NCBI GenBank assembly: GCA_036939355.1
Contig: JALLAP010001361.1
Location: 1-10,071, forward strand
Direction of reading: 5' to 3'
Source of the DNA: Thalassiosira profunda
Lineage: Eukaryota > Bacillariophyta > Thalassiosirophyceae > Thalassiosirales > Thalassiosiraceae
Length of the DNA: 10,071 bases
Under the pieces are notes generated by a model. The model worked only from the letters and a program-made list of their open reading frames with translations. It was not told where the DNA came from and searched no databases. Each line of letters opens with the position of its first letter. Positions within the stretch are counted from its first letter, which is position 1. The position numbers were made by a program, and so were the translations under genes. This document shows, piece by piece, positions 1 through 7,759 of the stretch.

Positions 1-1744
1 GTTGGCCGATGGCGAAGGCGTCGAGTTTGGTCATGAGGATGGAGCAGGAGGGGCGATTTCCAGGGAACACTTTGTGCTGTCGCAGGTGCTCTTCCACTCC
101 CTCCTGGATGAGATCGTTCAGCGTTCTCCCGTACGCCAACGCATCGGGCTGGGCGAAGAAATTGCTCATGAGCTCGTCGTGGCCACTGACTTCCAACTCA
201 GCATCCCATCCGTCGGCGCCCGCGCGGCCCTTTTGCTCGTCTTGATACGCCTCGTCGATTGTTGATTGGCTCTCCATAAATCCGACAAAGTCGGCAGGCA
301 CCGGCCGTCCCTGGTGCAACAACTGGTAGAAGCTGTGCTGGCCGTTGCTCCCTGCTTCGCCAAAGTCGATCTCGCCCGCGTGGAAAGGCAGAGGCACCCC
401 GGAAGCAGTCACTCGTTTACCATTGCTCTCCATGTCGAACTTTTGCACCAAACTTGGGAGTTTGCGCAATGCGTGGGAGTAGGGAAGCAGTGCTCTGGCG
501 TGATAGCCCATGAACGTTGAGTTCCACACACCCAGCAGTCCTAGCAGCACCGGGATGTTTCCTCCGAGTGGACAGGTGAAGAAGTGCTCATCAATGTCGT
601 GAGCCCCATCCAGCAGTCGCTTCACCACGGCATACGAGTAGTGAATGCTTAGCGGGAGCATGCCCGCGGCCGACCACACCGAGAATCTCCCACCGGACCA
701 ATCCCAGATGGGAAACGTGTAGTTGCCCCGAATGCCAAAGGTCGCAGCATCCTTCGGTGAGTAGGTCACCGCGCAAAAGTGGTGAGCAATAATGTCCTCC
801 TCCGACAGACCGGGCGACACTTTCGAAAGGATGCGCACCAGCCATCTCCGAGCAGTGCGAGCATTCTGCATTGTTTCTGCTGTTGTAAACGACTTGCTCG
901 TGACGATGATCAGCGTCTCCTCCGGGTTGAGATCGCGGCAGTTCAGGTCAAAGTCCACGGGGTCGACGTTTGCCACGAACCGCAACGTGGATCCCCGTCC
1001 CTCTACCGCTTTTGATGCAGCACCATCTCCGCGCAGCGCCACTCCCACCGCCTCAGGACCGGAATGGCTCCCTCCAATGCCAATGCACACGATGTTCTTC
1101 AACTCCTTGCCGGTTGACCCTCTTATCTTCCCCTCCCGCACCTCCTCCGAGAACTTCTCGATCCGATCCAGAGCACTATGGACATCCTCGAGTATGGAAT
1201 TGTTGGGTGCAAAGTCGTACCCCCGCGGCATCCTCAACACATGGTGCATCACCGCCCTCCGTTCGGTAAAGTTGATGTTCATACCGCTCCGCATCTCGGT
1301 CATCCTTTCGGTGAGGCCCATCCGATCGGCCAAATCAAAGAGCAGTTCCATCGTCTCGCCCGTCACGTGCTGCCGACTATAATCCAGGATGATCCGTCTT
1401 TGACTGGTTGTGCTCCAGCGGGGGACGCCCTCGACGCCGCTCAAGGAGTTCCCCGAATTATCTCTGCGCAACAAGATCTCCTCCGCCTCCCGGTGGTTCG
1501 CCCCTGACCGCTCGGAAGTATCGACCGACTTGCCCTCCTCGAACGCCGGAGAAGTCTTGTGGACGGTCATCAATCCTTGGCAGCGGAAGGCGTCGGCCAA
1601 TAAGTGCTTGAGGTGCAATTTGGGATCGCGGCGGAAGCGCGAAGCCTCCATTTGCAACGCGGTGAACTGGGGGACGTCGGTGCATTTGGTCAGAGGGGGG
1701 CTGAGGTTCCGGGAGCCCGGGCCGGGCGCGTCGAAGATGCTCAT
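1..1744 (-). CDS. GPI: Glucose-6-phosphate isomerase, C-terminus cut by window edge
   Basis: This enzyme interconverts glucose-6-phosphate and fructose-6-phosphate in glycolysis and gluconeogenesis. The frame runs unbroken for 581 codons from the ATG at 1742-1744 to the window edge. Visible family blocks are CIGIGGSHSGP (about 220-230), the phosphate-binding TSKSFTTAET (282-291), the PGI signature DWSGGRFSVWSAAG (348-361), FGEAGSNGQHSFYQL (461-475) with the catalytic Glu463, GHDELMSNFFAQ (521-532) with the catalytic His522, and FPGNRPSCSIL (560-570). Compared with bacterial GPI, about 85 C-terminal residues, including the catalytic lysine, should lie beyond base 1. Two extra segments relative to the usual core are about residues 58-112 and 490-519. 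The frame stays open upstream to ATGs at 1942 and 1987, but that extension is Lys/Pro/Thr-rich and shows no signal or plastid-targeting pattern, so I chose 1744 and infer a cytosolic enzyme. Family assignment is very secure; the exact start is less so. Confidence 0.96.
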   Translation of the reverse strand, partial: MSIFDAPGPGSRNLSPPLTKCTDVPQFTALQMEASRFRRDPKLHLKHLLADAFRCQGLMTVHKTSPAFEEGKSVDTSERSGANHREAEEILLRRDNSGNSLSGVEGVPRWSTTSQRRIILDYSRQHVTGETMELLFDLADRMGLTERMTEMRSGMNINFTERRAVMHHVLRMPRGYDFAPNNSILEDVHSALDRIEKFSEEVREGKIRGSTGKELKNIVCIGIGGSHSGPEAVGVALRGDGAASKAVEGRGSTLRFVANVDPVDFDLNCRDLNPEETLIIVTSKSFTTAETMQNARTARRWLVRILSKVSPGLSEEDIIAHHFCAVTYSPKDAATFGIRGNYTFPIWDWSGGRFSVWSAAGMLPLSIHYSYAVVKRLLDGAHDIDEHFFTCPLGGNIPVLLGLLGVWNSTFMGYHARALLPYSHALRKLPSLVQKFDMESNGKRVTASGVPLPFHAGEIDFGEAGSNGQHSFYQLLHQGRPVPADFVGFMESQSTIDEAYQDEQKGRAGADGWDAELEVSGHDELMSNFFAQPDALAYGRTLNDLIQEGVEEHLRQHKVFPGNRPSCSILMTKLDAFAIGQ

Positions 1745-2191
1745 AATATCTTGTGTGCGAATTGCAATAAGTAAAACGGCCTCCTCTAACGAATCAACGG
1801 CAATGCCAAAGCTGGTAGGGCGCCCGTCGGTGCAGGACCGCCGCCGTGTTGTGGTTTGTGATTGTGATGCCTGGCCTGCAGGTTTTGGTTTTGGGGGGCA
1901 CGCGGCGTTTTTTGTAGGTCCCCGCTTGACGGGGAACCACATATCTTTGCTCCAACAGTCCTCTCTGTACAAAGGGAAAGGGGGCATCCCCTTTCCTCAC
2001 TTTTCACCTTCAACCTTTTCAATCAACCTCCTTCAACAACAACAACCCACAACCCTCCTTCCCTTTGATTGAGCCGCGGCACCACCCCCTCCTCCTCCAC
2101 AGCACACCGACGTCACCGGCAGCATCCCACTTGCCTCTTGCTCACCTCATAAGCTCCAATCGGCAAGAAAATCAAATAGCTACTTAGATCA
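1745..2191. promoter_or_regulatory. Divergent intergenic region between GPI and the MYND gene
   Basis: This 447-base gap separates two divergently transcribed genes, so it must hold both promoters and both 5' UTRs. From about 1985 to 2110 the plus strand is strongly pyrimidine-rich, which fits a 5' leader of the right-hand gene. A GC hairpin-like segment (CCCCG, 5-base loop, CGGGG) lies at 1921-1935. A CRE-like half site ACGTCA lies at 2110-2115. I could not identify a convincing TATA box. The GPI frame remains open to 1987, so part of the region could be coding on the minus strand, though its composition argues against that. Confidence 0.45.
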
Positions 2192-3280
2192 ATGAGCGAG
2201 GCGACCGCGAAGGGCGAGCACCAAAAGGATCCGCATGCCGCGGAGAATGCTCCTGATAGCAGTGGCGATGGCATGGCGGAGCTGTGTTCCGCCATGAAGA
2301 AACAATCTGAAATCGAACAGCAGGAGCAGTCAAAGGAGGGCGATGCGGGGGATGCCTGCGACGATGATCGCACGGAGAACGTCTCAAATAAGGACGTGTG
2401 CTCCAACTGCAACAAGCACGGCGAAGGGATGAAGAAGTGCAGTTCGTGCAAGGAAACAAAGTATTGCAGCAAGGACTGCCAATCAAATCATTGGCTCGCT
2501 CACAAAACGGCATGTAAAGAACGAGCGTTGCAATTGCACGAGGAAGCCTTGTTCCGGCCGCACCCCCCGACAGAGGATTGTGCGATATGCTTCTTACCGC
2601 TCCCACTTCACGTGACACACAAAACCTATATGAGCTGCTGCGGGAAGGAGGTGTGTTTGGGATGTATGTACGAAGCTGATGATTTGGACCCTGATGGCAT
2701 GGCGCCCTGCCCATTTTGCCGCACCGAAAATCCGACATGTGATGAGGAGTTGCTCGAGAGGGTTCTGAAGCGGATGAAATTGAACGATGGCATCGCTTAC
2801 AACTACATGGGGGTGACAATCCTCTATGGGAGGCATGGGTATACAGTCAATCCTCAAAGGGCTATGCAACTGTTCAAACGAGGAGGCGAACTGGGTTCGG
2901 CAGAGGCATACTGCAATCTTGGCAACTTATACTCAGGCGAAGGAGGTTTTCAACCCAATGGCAAGAAGAGGAAGAAATTTTACGAGCTTGCCGCAATCAG
3001 AGGTGATATCAACGCTAGAAAATCTCTCGCCACGATCGAAAAGTACGACGGAGCCATGCAGAGGTCCATGAAGCACTGGTTGATTGCTGCAAAGGCTGGA
3101 GATAATGATGCAATGATTCTGGTCAGGAAATTTTATGGCACGAGAGCTGTGACCAAAGCTGAATACGAGGAGGCGTGGAGAGTGCACCGCGATTCTCTGG
3201 ATTCCATGAAGAGCGAGCAGAGGGACAGGGCGGTCGAAGGGACCCCGGAAGCAGAGCCGGGGTTCTTCGGCACTGTGTAG
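2192..3280 (+). CDS. MYND finger / RING-like / Sel1-repeat protein
   Basis: This 362-residue protein is probably a protein-interaction or ubiquitin-related adaptor; its target cannot be read from sequence. The first 65 residues are polar, acidic and probably disordered. A complete MYND zinc finger follows, with ligands Cys70, Cys73, Cys83, Cys86, Cys92, Cys96, His104 and Cys108 and the typical YCSKDCQ core. Residues 130-176 form a RING-like cluster: CAIC, then CC at 149-150, CLGC at 155-158 and CPFC at 173-176. About three Sel1-type helical repeats occupy 201-310, marked by A-x-x-x-G-x-x-Y and AAxxGDxxA patterns. The tail is charged. The ATG at 2192 sits in a good eukaryotic context (ATCAATGA), and no intron is needed. 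Proteins of this layout are abundant in Thalassiosira-type diatoms. The domain calls are secure; E3 ligase activity is only a possibility, because the RING-like part is non-canonical. Confidence 0.9.
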   Translation: MSEATAKGEHQKDPHAAENAPDSSGDGMAELCSAMKKQSEIEQQEQSKEGDAGDACDDDRTENVSNKDVCSNCNKHGEGMKKCSSCKETKYCSKDCQSNHWLAHKTACKERALQLHEEALFRPHPPTEDCAICFLPLPLHVTHKTYMSCCGKEVCLGCMYEADDLDPDGMAPCPFCRTENPTCDEELLERVLKRMKLNDGIAYNYMGVTILYGRHGYTVNPQRAMQLFKRGGELGSAEAYCNLGNLYSGEGGFQPNGKKRKKFYELAAIRGDINARKSLATIEKYDGAMQRSMKHWLIAAKAGDNDAMILVRKFYGTRAVTKAEYEEAWRVHRDSLDSMKSEQRDRAVEGTPEAEPGFFGTV

Positions 3281-3715
3281 CGCACATCGTCTGGACTAAG
3301 TATCCCACTAAAGTTGGTATTCTGTTTCGTTTTGAACGGCCGGCATGATAATTTCCTCGGTCGAGGGAGATCGCAGGAGGAGCGGGAGGAGGGTGAAGCA
3401 AGGAGGAAAAGATTGGGCTTACGCGTCGTATTTGGGGGGCTGGCCCCAAAAGTGAAAATTTTCAGGCCTCGAGTGGCGAGACGCTCTCCCCAATCAACGC
3501 ATCTGACGCACGAAGTGAAGCTGACGATGATGGCGGCAGGGAGGAGGGAGGAGACCATAGCGCTTCTATTTTGCTGCGGATGAGGCACTGTAATTGTAGC
3601 TCGTCGGAATAGAGCTCAGCACTCGCGGCACCCATCTAACGATTGACGCTCCCCGACTTCAGTCCTCACGGTTCATCTTTATCTTTGCGGTATCCTTCTG
3701 GAGTTGCAAATCACG
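3281..3715. other. Intergenic stretch without a recognisable gene
   Basis: This gap of 435 bases lies between two genes on the same strand, so it holds the 3' UTR of the MYND gene and the promoter and 5' UTR of the phosphatase. It includes a purine-rich run (about 3360-3415) and a short structured patch at 3430-3476. That patch has GGGG/CCCC complementarity and a perfect 12-base palindrome TGAAAATTTTCA (3453-3464), and it resembles the core of the transposon at the right end of the window. No open frame here looks like a protein, and I see no tRNA. Confidence 0.5.
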
Positions 3716-4840
3716 ATGCACGCGAATCTTCGATTGGCCATCGCGATGCTGGCTGGCGTTGCGCCTTCTATAGTGGAGTCTCGGCGGTTGAGTACGTGGT
3801 CAATATTGTATCACGGCGACAAAATCGGGAGGCGCGTTGCAATTGATAGCTTCTATCGACGGGGCGGCTCCGATGACGCCGACGGTGGGAATCTGAGCAC
3901 CTACAGCGACGAAGAAGCCGCTTCCAACGCAACTGCAACCTCGGCTCTATCCTCGCTGACAGGGAAACCACTGCTACACTCGGCCAGTTCGGTCCAAGGA
4001 GAGAGGCTCTACATGGAGGATGAATACCTCGTCGAGCAAGGACGATTCGCGGCCGTGTTCGACGGACACGGAGGCGCGGCCGTCAGCCGGTATCTGCGGC
4101 AGAACCTGTACGCCAACTTTCAGGCCGCTCTACCAACATCTGCAGCACTGGCCATCGATGCATCGATCTACCAGCACCATTCGCAACCGTCGATAGTGGC
4201 ATCGGCGCTCGAAGCGGCCTTGGACAAGGTGGACGACGAGGTGGGGAGCATCAGCCACTGGAGCTTCCAGGGGAGCACGGCCCTGGCGGTGGTGATCCAC
4301 GAGAATGTAGAAGATGGCAGCAGATCGATTGTCACTGCCAACGTTGGTGACTCGAGAGCAATTCTCAGCCGCGGCCGAACAGCAATAGACTTGACGAGAG
4401 ACCACAAACCGAATGATAGACAAGAGCGAGAGCGGATCGTGGCTTTGGGAGGCAGAGTAGACTGGTGCGGACAAGTGGACAGCCAAGGCAATCCGATAGA
4501 GCAGACCGGAGTGTTCAGAATCAACGGCAACCTTGCATTATCGCGGTCGATTGGCGATCGGTCGGAGCGACCGTGGGTCACCAACAAAGCGGACCTCGCG
4601 CACTCTCTCATAGACGAGGAACAGGATGCCTTCGTGCTCCTCGCGACGGACGGCCTGTTCGACGTCATGACGAGCCAGGAGGTGGTTTCTTATGTCCATG
4701 AAGTTTTAGATGGATCGCTGCCGACGCAGCGACGCGAGATACAACGAGATATGTCACGCTATATTACAGAAGAGGCATTGCGAAGAGGATCACTCGACAA
4801 CATCACGGTATTGGTGCTTTGGCTCAGTGAGGCTGAGTAG
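3716..4840 (+). CDS. PP2C-family Ser/Thr protein phosphatase (PPM)
   Basis: This 374-residue metal-dependent phosphatase removes phosphate from serine and threonine of target proteins. The classic PP2C blocks appear in order: RLYMED (97-102), VFDGHGG (114-120, metal ligand Asp116), GSTAL (186-190), ANVGDSRA (208-215), LTRDHKP (226-232), ALSRSIGD (274-281), LLATDGLFDVM (309-319, metal ligand Asp312) and DNITVLVL (361-368, metal ligand Asp361). All catalytic metal ligands are present, so it should be active. The open frame starts at a TTG (3704), but the first ATG is at 3716, which I use. The N-terminus begins with a basic residue, then a hydrophobic run (about 5-20) and Ala/Ser positions, resembling a signal peptide or membrane anchor. 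I see no diatom ASAFAP plastid motif, so location is uncertain. Substrate is unknown. The gene is intronless and convergent with NSF, with only 31 bases between the two stop codons. Confidence 0.95.
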   Translation: MHANLRLAIAMLAGVAPSIVESRRLSTWSILYHGDKIGRRVAIDSFYRRGGSDDADGGNLSTYSDEEAASNATATSALSSLTGKPLLHSASSVQGERLYMEDEYLVEQGRFAAVFDGHGGAAVSRYLRQNLYANFQAALPTSAALAIDASIYQHHSQPSIVASALEAALDKVDDEVGSISHWSFQGSTALAVVIHENVEDGSRSIVTANVGDSRAILSRGRTAIDLTRDHKPNDRQERERIVALGGRVDWCGQVDSQGNPIEQTGVFRINGNLALSRSIGDRSERPWVTNKADLAHSLIDEEQDAFVLLATDGLFDVMTSQEVVSYVHEVLDGSLPTQRREIQRDMSRYITEEALRRGSLDNITVLVLWLSEAE

Positions 4841-4871
4841 CGTATCTAACAGATGATATTCTTATCCATTT

Positions 4872-7194
4872 CTAGTACCCAACTGTATGCAGACATTCGA
4901 GGAACACATTGACGTTGACCGCTCCGCTCTTCGATCCCTGCTTGGCCATCTCCGCCACCATCAGCAACGTCTTGATTCCAATGGGCTTGGTGATGGCATT
5001 GCCAATCGCCTCGGCATCGCTCTCCGTCAGATGAGCCGCAACTCTGAGCACTTCAGCAATCTGCAGTGGATCCTCTAGCAAGGAGGTGCTCTGGTTGACG
5101 CCAAATGCCTGCACAAGTCCCAAGTCCTGCAGCAGCTCTGGGCAGCTCGTCGTTCCGATAATAAGCAGCTTCCTTCCGTGCTCCGGCGGAACCTTCTTCA
5201 GCAGCACCAGCAGAGTCTGCAGCACCACATTCGAGAATCGCGGTCCGATGGCCACATAATCGATTATCCTCTCGATGTCATCGATGAAGATGAGCGACAA
5301 CGGCGATTTATACGAGTCCAAAAACGCCTTGTGAATCTCCTGGCACTTGGCGTAGTCGGAGTAGCCAATCATGTCGTCCGCCGATATCATGCGCACGAAC
5401 GGGAAGCCGGATTCCACTGCCACCTTGGCAGCCACGGCCGTCTTCCCCGATGCCACAGGACCCTGGAGCAGGACGCTCATCAGTGGCGTTTTGTCCGAGG
5501 TGCGCACCTGCTCAATGAGGCGCTCCATGTTGCCCATGAGCAGATCGAACGAGTCTCCGTAGNTTGTCCGAGGTGCGCACCTGCTCAATGAGGCGCTCCA
5601 TGTTGCCCATGAGCAGATCGAACGAGTCTCCGTAGGGAACAAAGCCGTTGCGGTACAGCGCTTTGAGCTCCTGGCTCTTGGCGCCGAACTTGGGCGCCAC
5701 GTCGTCCAGTGCCCTCTGGAAGTCGTCGAACTGCACAATCAGATTCTTATCGTCCGGAGCCTTCGACAGATCATTCACATCCACGCAGCGCGTCAGCGCG
5801 TAGGACGTCGCCGCTTTGATCAGCCCCTCAATCTCTGCACCAGAGAAGTTCTTCGTCTTCGTCGAGAGTTCTTCCAGTCTATCGATCACATCAGGAGCAA
5901 TGCGATTGCTCTCCTTCATGCTTTTGGTATGGATGCCTAGAATCTGCAGTCGGCCCTTGTGGTCCGGGAGGCCAATCTCCACATGCACCTCCAGACGTCC
6001 CGGTCGGAGCAGTGCATCGTCGATCATATCCTTTCGGTTGGTCATGCCAATCAGCAGAATATTGTTCAAAGAATCCACGCCATCAATCTTGGACAGAAGC
6101 TGGTTCACCACCGAGTCCGAAACCCCAGAGTCCGACCGGCTCGAGCCACGCGATTTGCAAATGGCGTCCATCTCGTCCAGAATCACAATGTGCAACATCG
6201 AGTGGTCCCCCATCTCCAGCTGCTCCTTCTCCGCCTCGGCGAACAGCTCCCGGACCTTCTCCTCGCTCCCCCCGACGTACTTGTCCAGCACCTCGGGCCC
6301 GTTGACGATCTTCGGCTCCCGCGCGTTCAGCACCTTGCCAATCTGCCGCGCGATGAGCGTCTTCCCGCACCCCGGCGGCCCGTACAGGAGCATCCCCCGC
6401 ACGTGGTTGATCCCCAGCTGCTTGATGACGTGCGCCGGCCATATCCGCGACGCGAACGCCCGGCGGAAGATCTGGTTGAACTCGGCGTCGAGTCCCCCGA
6501 TGCCCAGCTTCTCGAAGTCGAAGTCCGAGAGGAAGATGGTGTTGGCGGCACCGGCCGCGCCGTCGGCGACCTTGCCCCCCACGAGGGACACCCCCTTGGT
6601 GCCCTTGTCCCGCGAGAAGGTCAAGACGGTGGGCTGCAGGAACTGCCCTGCACGAGCGGCGTCGTCGGAATCGTTCGCCTTTCCCCCCGCCCCCGCAAGG
6701 TCCATCTGGTGCACCTCCGCAATCTTCAATTCGATCTTCGTCCCCTCGAAGTCCATCGCCAATTGCTGCCCGACCTCGAACACCATCCCCTCGTAATTCA
6801 TCAGAAAGTCCGCCGCGAGGCGGTCCGTGTCGATCTCCTTGGGGGGCGCTCCCGGCGCGACGGCCTTCTTGGCCAACAAATCCACCTCGACCTCCAATGT
6901 GGCCAGCGCATAGTTGGGCGGGGGCGCGAAGGGGCGGACCTCCACCCGCGCGCTCAAACTCAATTGGGCGTACCGCCGCTGCAGTCCGTTGAGGGCGATC
7001 TTGTCGTCGGGGACGGCGGGGTTGCCCTCGGCGACGTACACGTGGGGACCCACGGAGACGAGGGGCCCATTGGTTGGCGCGTCGGGCCGGGCCTCGAGGA
7101 GGAAGCCGTGGACTTTGGGGGAGACGTAGACGCGGTTGGTGAGGGCGAGGCGGTTGGAGGGGAGGTTCCCCACCTGGAGGACGAGCTTGCCCAT
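4872..7194 (-). CDS. NSF: N-ethylmaleimide-sensitive factor (Sec18), AAA+ ATPase; split here by an assembly artefact
   Basis: NSF uses ATP to take apart SNARE complexes after membrane fusion, recycling them for vesicle traffic in the cytosol and Golgi. Reading from the ATG at 7192-7194, residues about 1-210 are the N-domain that binds SNAP/SNARE. The D1 ATPase has Walker A GPPGCGKT (272-279), Walker B VILDEMDA (337-344) and the TNRKDMIDDALLRPGR segment (385-400). The D2 ATPase has Walker A GPVASGKT (554-561) and Walker B LIFIDDIER (610-618), then the IGPRFSN and LLIIGTTS blocks typical of NSF. As assembled, the frame breaks near 5563, where one N separates two identical 72-base copies. Counting one copy and no N gives one continuous 749-residue frame, close to the usual NSF length of about 745. 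The open frame extends upstream to a GTG at 7302, but that part is a proline-rich run without ATG and is probably 5' UTR. No intron is needed. Confidence 0.96.
5491..5562. repeat. 72-base duplicate, copy 1, left of the N
   Basis: This stretch starts TTGTCCGAGG and ends TCTCCGTAG, and it is identical to 5564-5635. Both copies encode the same NSF residues just before the D2 Walker A. Such a perfect duplication around a single N is most simply two overlapping contig ends that were placed side by side rather than merged. Confidence 0.93.
5563..5563. other. Single-N assembly gap inside NSF
   Basis: The only ambiguous base in the window lies exactly between the two 72-base copies. Together, one copy plus the N add 73 bases, which is not a multiple of three and accounts precisely for the frame change between the two halves of the NSF reading frame. 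Confidence 0.95.
5564..5635. repeat. 72-base duplicate, copy 2, right of the N
   Basis: This is an exact second copy of 5491-5562. It is followed by GGAAC, which continues the NSF coding sequence toward its N-terminus. See the entry for copy 1 for interpretation. Confidence 0.93.
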
Positions 7195-7759
7195 CTTGAA
7201 GGTCGTCGGCGGCGGTGTAGGTGTAGAGGAGTGAGCCGGGCGGGAGGGGGCCGGCGGAGGGGGAGGAGGCGGAGACTCTTTTGAAAATTTTTTGGACCGC
7301 ACGTCTCGTGGGCGTGACTGTTCGTGACTTTATGTGTGACTTTGTTGCAATAACGTGACCTTAGCTTCACCTTTGTTAGGGATACCGGTACCCAACGCAC
7401 GGTCCCTTTCTTCTGTCCTTCCCCAAAAAGTCCCCGTATGAAGGAACTGATATTATTTATCCCGCCAACTCGCCCAAAGTCGTATCATTTTCGTCCAACG
7501 CCCGACAGCAAAATTTCACTTTGCCACCGGCGCTCAACGCGTGCACCTTCCTTCACATCGAGCAATTGACCTCGACGAAGCGTGCAAAGGCCACCAAAAT
7601 CGAGCAGCAACCGCAGCCAAAAGAGGCAACATCCTCACAATTTTTGTTGTCGCCTCATCCATCGTCGACCCTCAACACCTCGCCTCCATTGTCCAATTCA
7701 TCGACTGAATTGGCAAGCAACCCATCCTTTCAACCTCACGCCGACCCCATCAAGCAACC
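7195..7759. promoter_or_regulatory. Divergent promoter region between NSF and the Pro-rich gene
   Basis: This gap of 565 bases between two divergent start codons must hold both promoters. Next to NSF it is rich in GGAGG/GGCGG, which reads as a Pro-rich stretch on the minus strand and is probably 5' UTR. At 7314-7360 the motif GTGAC occurs four times (three GTGACT, one GTGACC). An AT-rich patch TATTATTTAT at 7451-7460 is the best TATA-like candidate, but it is about 300 bases from the right-hand ATG. From 7500 to 7759 the plus strand is C/A-rich with few G, like other 5' leaders in this window. Nothing here looks like a protein gene. Confidence 0.45.
7314..7360. promoter_or_regulatory. Cluster of four GTGAC motifs upstream of NSF
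   Basis: GTGACT occurs at 7314-7319, 7324-7329 and 7336-7341, and GTGACC at 7355-7360, starting about 120 bases upstream of the NSF ATG. On the NSF strand these read AGTCAC. Short clustered copies of one hexamer in a promoter suggest binding sites, possibly for a bZIP-type factor, but no factor can be named from sequence and chance clustering is possible. Confidence 0.25.

Noticed and set aside
792..1382. 196-codon plus-strand frame opposite GPI
   Set aside because: It is antisense to conserved GPI catalytic blocks and resembles no protein family.
1919..1938. Hairpin GGTCCCCG-CTTGA-CGGGGAACC as a terminator or riboswitch
   Set aside because: The stem is short and imperfect, lies in a divergent eukaryotic promoter, and has no U-tract or conserved riboswitch core.
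1745..1987. In-frame N-terminal extension of GPI as a targeting peptide
   Set aside because: The extension is Lys/Pro/Thr/Arg-rich with no hydrophobic signal segment or ASAFAP-like cleavage motif; it is left as probable UTR although the last 20 or so codons could be translated.
2110..2115. ACGTCA as a CO2/cAMP-responsive element
   Set aside because: A single 6-base half site is expected often by chance; the diatom examples have clustered copies.
3281..3715. Possible tRNA or small RNA gene
   Set aside because: I found no T-loop GTTCGA-like sequence with matching stems and no box elements; nothing supports an RNA gene.
5959..7284. 441-codon open frame on the plus strand opposite NSF
   Set aside because: It lies fully antisense to an unmistakable NSF reading frame, is Arg/Leu/Pro-rich with no recognisable motif, and results from the GC-rich third codon positions of NSF.
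7195..7302. 36-residue Pro-rich N-terminal extension of NSF
   Set aside because: It has no ATG (the frame opens at GTG), is low complexity, and the ATG at 7194 starts exactly where a normal NSF N-domain would.
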